Positions 1 through 6,045 of a DNA stretch of 8,841 nucleotides are shown here, piece by piece. Below the pieces are notes generated by a model. That model made no database searches. It was not told the DNA's origin and worked only from the letters and a program-made list of their open reading frames with translations. The position numbers were made by a program, and so were the translations under genes. The stretch is from CAZZIZ01 sp964654535. GTDB taxonomy: Bacteria > Bacteroidota > Bacteroidia > Chitinophagales > UBA2359. The stretch's first letter is position 1. Each line of letters opens with the position of its first letter. Location: NCBI GenBank assembly GCA_964654535.1, contig CAZZIZ010000138.1, positions 1 to 8,841 of the forward strand, in the 5' to 3' direction.

Positions 1-462
1 CCCAGCAATCCCGAAGACGCAAAACGCGATAAAGTGCGAAATGAGATTTTTAGGTTTAGAACCAACCTGGAGCAATTGTGTATACGAAGTGTGAACAATA
101 CAAACTCGCCAAAGATTCGAACCTTGGTGCAAGACTATCTACGTCGCGCTTGGAGTCCTGAATTTATTCAACGCATAAACGAATACGCCAATCGGCAAGA
201 AAAAGAGCGCATCATTGAGCTGAACTACTACCTGTTTTTAGCACTCGACCATAAGCAGGTTAAGGAAGTGAGCCAATGTCTCAAAAAAATCGCGGGAGAA
301 GATCCCGCTTTACTGCGTATGATAGGCAAGAACCAGCATTCTGCTTTTATGGAAGAAGTGATCTGGAACATTAGCGCTTTGGTAATTGCCTTAGTGCTAT
401 TTATGATTCTCCTTTTCGTTTATTTCAACGATGAAATGAACAGCTGGTGGCCTCCTGGATAA
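1..462 (+). CDS. J-domain protein paralog, 3' part only (module plus membrane anchor)
   Basis: The reading frame is open from base 1, so this is the end of a gene that starts before the window. The visible 153 codons align with the back half of the downstream J-domain proteins: a basic ARKR-like stretch, then the shared helical module (NLEQLC, a conserved Trp, IN-E-A, RIIEL, YLF) at about codons 12-110. One strong hydrophobic segment follows at about codons 120-142 (nt 358-426), and a short tail rich in Trp and Pro. The J-domain itself would lie upstream and is not seen. The protein is inferred to be tail-anchored with its soluble part in the cytoplasm. The next gene starts 22 bp later. An internal GTG at 34 is not a credible start because the homology continues upstream of it. 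Function is unknown beyond the family inference that J-proteins stimulate DnaK (Hsp70). Confidence 0.8.
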   Translation, partial: PSNPEDAKRDKVRNEIFRFRTNLEQLCIRSVNNTNSPKIRTLVQDYLRRAWSPEFIQRINEYANRQEKERIIELNYYLFLALDHKQVKEVSQCLKKIAGEDPALLRMIGKNQHSAFMEEVIWNISALVIALVLFMILLFVYFNDEMNSWWPPG

Positions 463-484
463 TATTTTATTAAATTGTATTCTA

Positions 485-859
485 ATGGAAGAGTACACCG
501 AAACCCAACTTACCGAGACTGCAGTTAAGATGCTGACCCAAGGTTCTGGATATCGTTCCATTCGTGCCTTTCTTAAAAAGAATTGCGACGAAGCCACGGA
601 AGATAGTATCGTCAACACCCTTATTCAATATGAAAGAGAAAATAAAGCTGAGATAGAAAAGGCAAAAGAAATGCTGCGCAGAGATTTAGAAGGCGGAAGC
701 GACTTCAGTACTATTTTCTATAAAGTCTTTAGTGGAGTAATGTTTGGCCTTGGTGCGATTCTCTCTGTTGTATTATGGGACGCGGGCTGGGTTTCTACCA
801 TTCCTTTTGGAATGATGGGTTATGGAGGTTATGGTCTTTCGCAAAGTCGAAGACGGTAG
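485..859 (+). CDS. Small membrane protein A, paralog of the next gene
   Basis: This encodes 124 residues of a family I do not recognise. Residues 1-55 look like a compact helical domain with the pattern A-x-K-M-L-x-x-G-x-x-x-x-x-I-x-x-F-L, followed by a charged helix at 50-70. Two hydrophobic stretches follow at about 79-98 and 102-118, and the protein ends in an Arg-rich tail. In the first 50 residues, 29 are identical to the protein at 870-1247, so the two arose by duplication. The gene sits inside the J-protein array, 22 bp after one member and 10 bp before its paralog, which suggests co-transcription. The ATG at 485 follows an A/T-rich leader without a Shine-Dalgarno sequence, as is normal in Bacteroidota. 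By position it could partner the membrane-anchored J-proteins, but that is inference. Confidence 0.8.
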   Translation: MEEYTETQLTETAVKMLTQGSGYRSIRAFLKKNCDEATEDSIVNTLIQYERENKAEIEKAKEMLRRDLEGGSDFSTIFYKVFSGVMFGLGAILSVVLWDAGWVSTIPFGMMGYGGYGLSQSRRR

Positions 860-869
860 TTTATTTCAA

Positions 870-1247
870 ATGGAAGAGTACAATGAAAAGCAGCTAAGTG
901 CGACCGCAGTGAAGATGTTTACACACGGTGCAGGCTATGATGATATCCGCACTTTTTTGAAACGACATTGTGAAAAGGATATGGAAGATCGCATTGTCCA
1001 AACAGTTGTCCAACTTGAAACAGACCATCCTGAAGCCATTTATGAAAAGCGAATTGAGATAAGTAAAGGCCCCAAACAGTCCTTTGGAGCAAAAGTGTTT
1101 TACAAATGTATGAGTGCGCTTATGCTGGTCGGTGGCGCTAGCTTTTTCTTCTATTATCATTCTGCTCGCGGTAAGCTAATCGTCTTACCAATCGTAATTG
1201 CTGGGCTCGGTTTATACGGATTACTAAATCCCAAGAACAAACTATAA
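870..1247 (+). CDS. Small membrane protein B, paralog of the previous gene
   Basis: This encodes 125 residues when started at the ATG at 870. An in-frame ATG exists at 822, but it would overlap the previous gene by 38 bp and add 16 residues with no counterpart in the paralog; the start MEEY at 870 matches the paralog exactly. The layout is the same: a helical N-terminal domain (about 1-55, with the G-x-G-Y-x-x-I-R-x-F-L-K motif and a shared Cys34), a charged linker, and two hydrophobic segments at about 78-96 and 102-118. It ends with a basic NPKNK-like tail. The next gene, a J-protein, begins 12 bp later. Function is unknown; co-occurrence with the J-proteins is the only clue. Confidence 0.8.
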   Translation: MEEYNEKQLSATAVKMFTHGAGYDDIRTFLKRHCEKDMEDRIVQTVVQLETDHPEAIYEKRIEISKGPKQSFGAKVFYKCMSALMLVGGASFFFYYHSARGKLIVLPIVIAGLGLYGLLNPKNKL

Positions 1248-1259
1248 TCATCGATTGCC

Positions 1260-1973
1260 TTGACCGACTACTACCGCTTACTAGGAATTAAAAGAGGCGC
1301 TAAGCCAGCCGAAATCAAAAAAGCTTATCGTAAGCTTGCCAAGCAATATCACCCCGATACCAATCCAGATAAACCTGAGGCAGCCGAGAAATTTATTGAG
1401 GTTCTAAATGCTTACGAGCACGTATTGGAAGAGAGCACGGGGAAAGTTCTAAGCAAACGCTCGAAGTTCAGCACTTTTAAAACCACCGAACCGGATCGGC
1501 CACGAATGGCTCCCGAAGTTGAAGATATCTATCGCTTAATAACTAACCTAGAGCAACTCGGTATTAGAAGAACGCATATCTCCTATTGGGGAAAAGAAGA
1601 AACGCCGAAGAAAGTAGTTGTGGATTTTATGCGCACTATTTGGAGCGGTGACTTGAAGGAAAAACTTAACAAGCACGGGACTATTAGACAGAAACAACGC
1701 ATTATTGAACTACACTTTTATCTGTTTCCGGCTTTGAAATGGGACGAGGTAGATCGTCGAATTGAAAACCTTAAGTCGATTGCTAATGGTAATGCAGCAT
1801 TAAATAATGCCATTAAACATTACCAGTCAACAATGAATTTCAATCGGATAGCGAAAATTATTAACTGGGCGCTCATATTGGTTTTTGCTGTGGTTACTAT
1901 GGTTGGAATTTTCACATTGATTGGTTCACGTTTCTTTGGATTTGGATTTTTCCAAAAATCGCTTGCGTTTTGA
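1260..1973 (+). CDS. Membrane-anchored J-domain protein, complete copy 1
   Basis: This encodes 237 residues. The J-domain occupies about residues 3-58, with the DYYRLLGI opening, the helix II basic patch KKAYRKLAKQY and the HPD tripeptide at 31-33 needed to stimulate DnaK ATPase in this family. A basic linker (about 60-85) leads to the array's shared helical module (about 86-186: NLEQL, Trp128, KLNKHG, RIIEL, FYLFPAL). One hydrophobic segment follows at about 199-222, with a Phe-rich end. There is no G/F region or zinc finger, so it is a type III (class C) J-protein. The start is TTG: an in-frame stop lies at 1245-1247 and no ATG or GTG intervenes. The end overlaps the next J-gene by 4 nt. 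The inferred role is recruiting DnaK to the cytoplasmic membrane face; the client is unknown. Confidence 0.9.
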   Translation: MTDYYRLLGIKRGAKPAEIKKAYRKLAKQYHPDTNPDKPEAAEKFIEVLNAYEHVLEESTGKVLSKRSKFSTFKTTEPDRPRMAPEVEDIYRLITNLEQLGIRRTHISYWGKEETPKKVVVDFMRTIWSGDLKEKLNKHGTIRQKQRIIELHFYLFPALKWDEVDRRIENLKSIANGNAALNNAIKHYQSTMNFNRIAKIINWALILVFAVVTMVGIFTLIGSRFFGFGFFQKSLAF

Positions 1974-2719
1974 ATTACCAAAAAATACTAGGTGTAAAAA
2001 GCGGTGCCAGCCCACAAGATTTAAAGAAGGCCTATCGTAGACTCGCGAAGAAGTACCATCCTGATGTAAATAAAAACGATCCCAACGCCGCTGCTCGGTT
2101 CATAGAAATTCGAGACGCGTATGAATATGCTCTAAGCGAAAAAATGGACACCACTAAAAAGCGTCGTTTCAAACACAATCGATATTCCCGTCCGCCTTCC
2201 GAGGGGACAAGAAGAAGAGAAGCTCAGCGTGATATCAACAAACTCACTAATAACCTAAAGCACTTACATGCACGATATTCGAATCCGCAACGATGGATTA
2301 ATCATCGAGAAACCAAGGAGATTATTGCAAACTACTTAGAGGCGGTCTGGAACGACGATCTGATTTTACTAATCAACAAGCATGCAAGACCAGATCAGGT
2401 TTGGAGAATAATAGAACTTCATTTTGAGTTGATGCCTGCCTTGGATTGGGAAATGGGTAGAAAAGTTGTGGCCAGGCTCAAAAAGCTAAAAATGACTAAA
2501 GCAGAAATGACCCTTATCAATCAAGACATTCTGCTCAACTTCTTGCCAAGGCTTTTCAATGAGCCTTCTTTAGTAATCCTAGCAGTATCCACAATTATAG
2601 CAATGTTGTTCATTCCATTGATTTTGGGTACCGTTTTTGGTGTTCCTGCATTCTTATGCCTGGCAACTTTTGTTTTACTTGTAGCATTACTCGGATTTTA
2701 TATAATAGAGCATTACTAG
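1970..2719 (+). CDS. Membrane-anchored J-domain protein, complete copy 2
   Basis: This encodes 249 residues. The J-domain is at about 2-57, with HPD at 30-32 and the helix II patch KKAYRRLAKKY. The linker at 62-86 is strongly basic (two Arg/Lys clusters). The shared module spans about 87-188 and is the most diverged copy: it keeps NL, Trp127, INKHA and RIIEL but has NLKHLH instead of NLEQLC. Two hydrophobic segments at about 200-222 and 224-246 suggest a membrane hairpin rather than a single anchor. The TTG start overlaps the previous stop codon (TTGA, 1970-1973), so translation may be coupled. The first residues NYQKILG match those of the next copies, which supports this start. It is a type III J-protein; client and partner are unknown. 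Confidence 0.9.
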   Translation: MNYQKILGVKSGASPQDLKKAYRRLAKKYHPDVNKNDPNAAARFIEIRDAYEYALSEKMDTTKKRRFKHNRYSRPPSEGTRRREAQRDINKLTNNLKHLHARYSNPQRWINHRETKEIIANYLEAVWNDDLILLINKHARPDQVWRIIELHFELMPALDWEMGRKVVARLKKLKMTKAEMTLINQDILLNFLPRLFNEPSLVILAVSTIIAMLFIPLILGTVFGVPAFLCLATFVLLVALLGFYIIEHY

Positions 2720-2739
2720 TTTTCTTTTAAAGCAAGACT

Positions 2740-3480
2740 TTGAACTACCAACAGATACTAGGCATAAAACCCAACGCAAGTCCAGAGGAGATAAAGAAAG
2801 CTTATCGTAGGCTAGCGAAGAGGTATCATCCCGATGTAAATCCCAACAATCCAAATGCCGCTGCTAAGTTTATCGTGGTAAGAGAGGCTTATGAATATGC
2901 TTTGGCAGAAAAAATTGGTGGCGTAAGACCGAAAACGCAATGGTCTGCCGAACAGTCAACAACAGATCCAGTCGCTAGAAAACGGAACGAAGAAATAAAT
3001 GACATCTATCGCTTTATTTCAAACTTGGAACAACTTTGCTTACGTACAGTGCATAAAGAAGAAGACAGGAAAATGCGCGCATTAGTAGATCAATACTACA
3101 AACGCGTGTGGACCAAAGAACACCTGAGAAAAATAAATGAACACGCTACCTATAAGCAAAAGTTCAAAATAATAGACTTAAGTAGATACCTCTTTAAAAT
3201 GGTTTCAATTGAAAGGGCGAATTATGTTCGGCGCTTTCTCTACGCTATTGCAGGTGAGAATTTGGATTTACAGACTGCTGTTACGGGGATGCCCGCCTCA
3301 AGACCTAGGTCTGATGGAGCCATCGACAATGATGGTTGCGCAATGATTTTTCTCATTTTCATTGCTTGTACATTTTGCTATTTTCTCTACATTGGGGGTG
3401 CGCCTCAAGTGATTCCCCTGGTTGGTATTGTGGGGTTGTTTGGACTATATCAGATGAACCAGCTTAGAAAAGGTAAATAA
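2740..3480 (+). CDS. Membrane-anchored J-domain protein, complete copy 3
   Basis: This encodes 246 residues. The J-domain is at about 2-57 (HPD at 30-32), followed by VNPNNPNAAAKF, which is nearly the same in the copy after the gap. The linker carries DPVARKR, the shared module covers about 83-183 (NLEQLC, Trp124, KINEHA, KIIDL, YLFKM), and two hydrophobic segments lie at about 201-217 and 221-238, before a basic RKGK tail. The start is TTG at 2740: a stop at 2728-2730 is in frame and only AGC, AAG and ACT lie between, so no other start exists. The gene begins 20 bp after the preceding copy. It groups with the window-edge copy and the post-gap copy by its shorter module loop and its INEHA motif. 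Function as for the other type III J-proteins. Confidence 0.9.
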   Translation: MNYQQILGIKPNASPEEIKKAYRRLAKRYHPDVNPNNPNAAAKFIVVREAYEYALAEKIGGVRPKTQWSAEQSTTDPVARKRNEEINDIYRFISNLEQLCLRTVHKEEDRKMRALVDQYYKRVWTKEHLRKINEHATYKQKFKIIDLSRYLFKMVSIERANYVRRFLYAIAGENLDLQTAVTGMPASRPRSDGAIDNDGCAMIFLIFIACTFCYFLYIGGAPQVIPLVGIVGLFGLYQMNQLRKGK

Positions 3481-3488
3481 AACTACAA

Positions 3489-3584
3489 TTGAACTACCAC
3501 CAAATACTAGGTTTAAAACCCGGCTCAAGTCCAGAGGAAATCAAAAAAGCTTATCGTCGACTAGCGAAAAAGCATCACCCTGAC
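3489..3584 (+). CDS. J-domain protein, 5' end only, cut by the assembly gap
   Basis: Thirty-two codons are visible before the run of N. They encode NYHQILGLKPGSSPEEIKKA and continue through helix II to the HPD triplet, which is the last thing read before the gap. The start is again TTG (3489), 8 bp after the previous stop; an in-frame TAA at 3474-3476 rules out an upstream ATG or GTG. The rest of this gene, presumably linker, module and membrane anchor, is missing from the assembly. It is not the same copy as the sequence after the gap: the stretches encoding residues 13-32 occur on both sides and differ at 11 of 60 bases. It is an incomplete sequence rather than evidence of a pseudogene. Confidence 0.85.
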
Positions 3585-3684
3585 NNNNNNNNNNNNNNNN
3601 NNNNNNNNNNNNNNNNNNNNNNNNNNNNNNNNNNNNNNNNNNNNNNNNNNNNNNNNNNNNNNNNNNNNNNNNNNNNNNNNNNNN
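3585..3684. other. Assembly gap of exactly 100 N
   Basis: Bases 3585-3684 are all N. A run of exactly 100 is the usual placeholder for a gap of unknown length, so the true distance is probably different. The J-domain is broken off at its HPD on the left, while on the right another J-domain is entered at about its residue 13 in a different frame. The gap must therefore contain at least the rest of one gene and the start of the next. Confidence 0.97.
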
Positions 3685-3685
3685 C

Positions 3686-4360
3686 GCGAGCCCTGAGGAA
3701 ATAAAGAAAGCTTATCGTCGTCTAGCGAAGAAGTATCACCCCGATGTAAATCCGAATAACCCTAGCGCCGCTGCCAAGTTCATTGAAGTAAGAGAGGCTT
3801 ATGAAAACGCAATGGCCGATCGAGTTTCTGGTATAAGACCAAAGGTTAAGTTTAGAAACTATCAGGAGGATCCTATTGCAAGAAAGAGATCCGAAGAGCG
3901 GGCGGAGATTGAGCGGTTCATAACCAACCTGGGTAATCTATGTACGCAATCGGCTCGACGCGAATCGGACGGCAGAATGCGAGACAAAGTCAAAAATTAT
4001 CTTCGGCAGGTTTGGAATTTTAGCACCATTAGGAAGATTAATGAACACGCTAGCATTCGCCAAAAGGCGCGTATTATTGATTTAACTTCTTATCTATTTA
4101 AAATGCTCGATAAGAATCAAGTGGCGTCTATTACAGATTGCTTGGTGCGAATTGCCGATAACAACGAAAGCTTAAAGCGTATGACGCAAAATATTCAACG
4201 TAATCACACGACTACTCAATTCATTAAGCTAATTGGTCTCTGTATAGGAATTGCTGCTGCTCTTTTCGCAGCTGTAGGTTTTGAATTTTGGTATGCTCTC
4301 GCGATTATACCCGGTATTGCTTTGGAGTTATACAAAGAGTATAAACTTTGGAATCCATAA
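3686..4360 (+). CDS. Membrane-anchored J-domain protein lacking its first residues (gap)
   Basis: The frame is open from the first full codon after the N run (3686) to the TAA at 4358-4360, giving 224 residues. It enters the J-domain at ASPEEIKKAYRR, shows the HPD motif (nt 3737-3745) and continues with VNPNNPSAAAKF, the basic linker with IARKR, and the shared module (NLGNLC, Trp, KINEHA, RIIDL, YLFKM). Two hydrophobic stretches at about nt 4220-4276 and 4283-4327 are followed by a charged tail. About 12 N-terminal residues and the start codon are in the gap. The in-frame ATG at 3812 is not the start, because it would discard the J-domain. This is the last gene of the array; the next 311 bp are non-coding. 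Confidence 0.88.
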   Translation, partial: ASPEEIKKAYRRLAKKYHPDVNPNNPSAAAKFIEVREAYENAMADRVSGIRPKVKFRNYQEDPIARKRSEERAEIERFITNLGNLCTQSARRESDGRMRDKVKNYLRQVWNFSTIRKINEHASIRQKARIIDLTSYLFKMLDKNQVASITDCLVRIADNNESLKRMTQNIQRNHTTTQFIKLIGLCIGIAAALFAAVGFEFWYALAIIPGIALELYKEYKLWNP

Positions 4361-4380
4361 TGCTTGTCTGTTTAAACAAA

Positions 4381-4574
4381 TTGAGTTTCGCGTGAGGGAT
4401 AGAGGCCTTTGTGGAGCTCCTGTTGCTGCAGGCAAGAAAAGCGCTTAGCTCCCTAGAGCTAGATGAGCTTTTTGCCTGAAGCAGAACAGAGCGACGGCCG
4501 AAAGCCCGACCCTGAGCAACCGGAGACTTTTTGGTCGCAGACCGAAAAGGCGGAGGGCGCGAAGGGGCACGCCC
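4381..4574. repeat. Structured GC-rich block, probable dispersed intergenic repeat
   Basis: Three successive inverted repeats are visible. The first is an interrupted hairpin, 4425-4484, with outer arms AGGCAA/TTGCCT and a perfect 6-bp tip TAGCTC-CCTA-GAGCTA. The second is a 10-bp stem with one T-G wobble, 4527-4549, arms CTTTTTGGTC and GACCGAAAAG, loop GCA. The third is GGGCG...CGCCC at 4555-4574. No reading frame explains the block. Its general look (GCGTGAGGGAT at one end, GGGGCACGCCC at the other) resembles imperfect intergenic repeats I associate with Flavobacteriales genomes; that identification is from memory. Only the hairpins are directly seen. Confidence 0.55.
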
Positions 4575-4582
4575 AAAAGTTG

Positions 4583-4621
4583 TTGAGCAAGCCCAAACAA
4601 TTATTTCTAAATTTGAGAAAT
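4583..4621 (+). promoter_or_regulatory. Candidate promoter of the lipoprotein gene
   Basis: TAAATTTG at 4608-4615 matches the Bacteroidota -7 consensus TAnnTTTG exactly. A TTG at 4583-4585 lies 22 bp upstream, slightly longer than the usual spacing. The -7 box is embedded in an inverted repeat, ATTTCT (4603-4608) and AGAAAT (4616-4621). This would give a leader of roughly 50 nt before the ATG at 4672. Confidence 0.45.
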
Positions 4622-4671
4622 CTTAACTAACACCATCACAATCCCAATTTCGCGAGAAGCGTTTTCTACCA

Positions 4672-5082
4672 ATGAAACATAATCTACCTAAGCTTAATAC
4701 GCTAGCAGGCCTGCTATTTATCGGCCTACTCAGCGCCTGCTCCCCTAGCCTACAGTACGATGTCTTGGTTGAAAACCAAACCTCGGAAGTGCTGAACATT
4801 ATTTATAAAACTGAAGTGGATCGTCGAGGTGCTATTCAGGAAGTCATACCCTTAAAACCCAAAGAACAAAAGCGCATTATCTCGAGTGTAGACCTCAAGA
4901 CTAAAGATGGCAGTCTTTCAACCAGCGCCGATCATTGCAATTTGCTTGCTGAGTTCGTGGAAGCGGTTCGGATCGATGGTACTAAAAGTTCAATCAAATG
5001 GTGTGACCCTGGTATTCGATTTGAAAAGGTCGATATTCAGCAGGGGGAGTTTACCATAATCTATACGGAAGCTGATTTTTAA
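4672..5082 (+). CDS. Small lipoprotein of unknown function
   Basis: This encodes 136 residues. The N-terminus is a type II signal peptide: a Lys-containing n-region, a hydrophobic core LAGLLFIGLL and lipobox LSAC, with the lipidated Cys at residue 23. The residues after the Cys (SPSLQYD) lack the acidic cluster used as a surface-export signal in some Bacteroidota, so an inner-facing location is more likely. The mature part, about 113 residues, looks beta-rich (VLVENQTSEVLNIIY, then alternating hydrophobic strands) and carries two further Cys residues, near 87 and 110, that could form a disulfide. I do not recognise the family. The gene has its own candidate promoter and is followed by a shared terminator, so it is probably monocistronic. 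Confidence 0.82.
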   Translation: MKHNLPKLNTLAGLLFIGLLSACSPSLQYDVLVENQTSEVLNIIYKTEVDRRGAIQEVIPLKPKEQKRIISSVDLKTKDGSLSTSADHCNLLAEFVEAVRIDGTKSSIKWCDPGIRFEKVDIQQGEFTIIYTEADF

Positions 5083-5096
5083 TTTATTGAACAAAA

Positions 5097-5122
5097 AAAT
5101 GCCTCCGCAAGCGGAGGCATTT
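5097..5122. terminator. Bidirectional intrinsic terminator between convergent genes
   Basis: A perfect 12-bp stem (AAATGCCTCCGC and its complement) surrounds a 2-nt AA loop, in practice a CAAG loop. On the - strand it is followed by seven T (complement of the A-run 5093-5099), which makes a strong terminator for the gene ending at 5149. On the + strand the T-tract is only TTT before CAATT, so it should end the lipoprotein transcript less efficiently. Confidence 0.85.
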
Positions 5123-5148
5123 CAATTATCTGTACAATACAGCGTTTA

Positions 5149-6036
5149 TTACTTTTCTGGATTCATAAGTAAGAAAAGACCAGCGGCTTTGTGCTTCTTG
5201 CCCATTTTGTCCTTGCTCATTCCTTCTTTCCCTTTACCTTTTTTCATACCATCACCTTTTCCTTGTCCTTTGCCTTTACGGCCTTGGGCTTTGTGACGAG
5301 CCGAGAAATACTCTTTGACCTCTGGATTGGCATCGAAGGTTGCTTGGATGGCATCACTGTACTTTTCTGCTAGTTTAGCTATTGCTTCTTTTTCCGCAGG
5401 CATTTCCTCTTTACGCATTTCAGCTTTCTTTCTAAGCTCATCTCTGTTCGGACGCTGGTCAGCATCTTTCATTTTCTGGCGATCGGCTTTTCTTTCAGCT
5501 TGCTTTGCCTCGAAAGCAACTCTTAGCTTCTCAATTTCCTTGCGGTCCTTGCGCTTAATCTGTTTCTCAAAGTCTGCCCTTATGGCGCGAACCTTTGGTT
5601 CCACTTCCATACGAAGCGCTTTCATTTCAGCACGTTTCTTTTTTGCCTCATCGTAAGATGGTCTACGCTTATCCGGAGTCTTTTTCATACTGCCTCGGTT
5701 TCTCGCGGAAAGCTCATTTTTTAGCGCTTTAAACTCTGCGAATTGTCCTTCGTTCAAAACAGATTTCATATTGCCCTCAAAATTCGAACGTACTTCTTTA
5801 AGTGCGTTTAGCTTATCTGCCGACTCTATACTGTCGTCTGCACGAATGGCTTGTATTTTATCTCTTTGTTCCATAACGAATCCTTTGACTTGATTGTACT
5901 GTGTATCGGACAACTCAAGTTTTTCATTTAGGACTTTTAGAACACCCCCACCAACTTTTTGGGGAGTTTGGGCAACCGCCAAAACTGTTACAAAGAGTAG
6001 TAGGTAGGTAAACGCGAATTTTGTGATCTGAGTCAT
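5149..6036 (-). CDS. Exported, highly charged Spy/CpxP-like (LTxxQ) helical protein
   Basis: This encodes 295 residues. A signal peptide (about 1-22, ending AVA before QTPQ) directs it to the periplasm. The mature protein is almost all helix and rich in Lys, Arg and Glu. Two degenerate LTxxQ motifs, LSDTQ at 42-46 and LNEGQ at 94-98, place the first unit in the Spy/CpxP-like class; known members bind unfolded envelope proteins or metals and respond to envelope stress. A second helical unit starts near 143, where RAIRAD (150-155) echoes QAIRAD (62-67). Residues about 250-283 form a low-complexity Gly/Lys tract, followed by a hydrophobic end, AAGLFLLMNPEK. The ATG lies 9 bp after the upstream gene's stop, so the two form an operon. 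The precise function is not known. Confidence 0.8.
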   Translation of the reverse strand: MTQITKFAFTYLLLFVTVLAVAQTPQKVGGGVLKVLNEKLELSDTQYNQVKGFVMEQRDKIQAIRADDSIESADKLNALKEVRSNFEGNMKSVLNEGQFAEFKALKNELSARNRGSMKKTPDKRRPSYDEAKKKRAEMKALRMEVEPKVRAIRADFEKQIKRKDRKEIEKLRVAFEAKQAERKADRQKMKDADQRPNRDELRKKAEMRKEEMPAEKEAIAKLAEKYSDAIQATFDANPEVKEYFSARHKAQGRKGKGQGKGDGMKKGKGKEGMSKDKMGKKHKAAGLFLLMNPEK

Positions 6037-6045
6037 ATCTAAGTT

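Larger units (their letters stand above)
4361..4671. other. Non-coding spacer between J-array and lipoprotein gene
   Basis: No gene is supported in these 311 bases. The first two thirds are richer in G and C than the surroundings and hold several inverted repeats (given separately). The last 90 bases are A/T-rich and carry a candidate promoter. No classic hairpin followed by a T-tract was found directly after the stop at 4360, so where the J-array transcript ends is unclear; the hairpins in the block could serve. Confidence 0.6.

Noticed and set aside
397..618. Minus-strand open frame of 73 codons
   Set aside because: It straddles two well-supported + strand genes and has no recognisable motif.
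822..869. Upstream in-frame ATG at 822 as the start of the second small membrane protein
   Set aside because: It overlaps the previous gene by 38 bp and adds 16 residues absent from the paralog, which aligns exactly from MEEY at 870.
894..1160. Minus-strand open frame of 88 codons
   Set aside because: It is antisense to the second small membrane protein, whose paralogy supports the + strand.
3489..3704. A single frame read through the N run to 3704
   Set aside because: The frame after the gap is not the J-protein frame (that one is 3686-4360), so the read-through is meaningless.
1260..3800. The recurring J-domain-coding stretches as a CRISPR or non-coding direct repeat
   Set aside because: They are spaced by whole genes of about 700 bp, and the similarity is explained by conserved coding sequence with silent changes.
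3812..4360. Stand-alone gene starting at the ATG at 3812
   Set aside because: The frame is open upstream to the gap and encodes a J-domain with HPD; the ATG is internal.
5087..5656. Plus-strand open frames at 5087-5296, 5191-5373 and 5315-5656
   Set aside because: They are antisense to the Lys/Glu-rich Spy-like gene; their Ser/Phe/Leu-rich products are the expected complement. The first also runs through the terminator hairpin.
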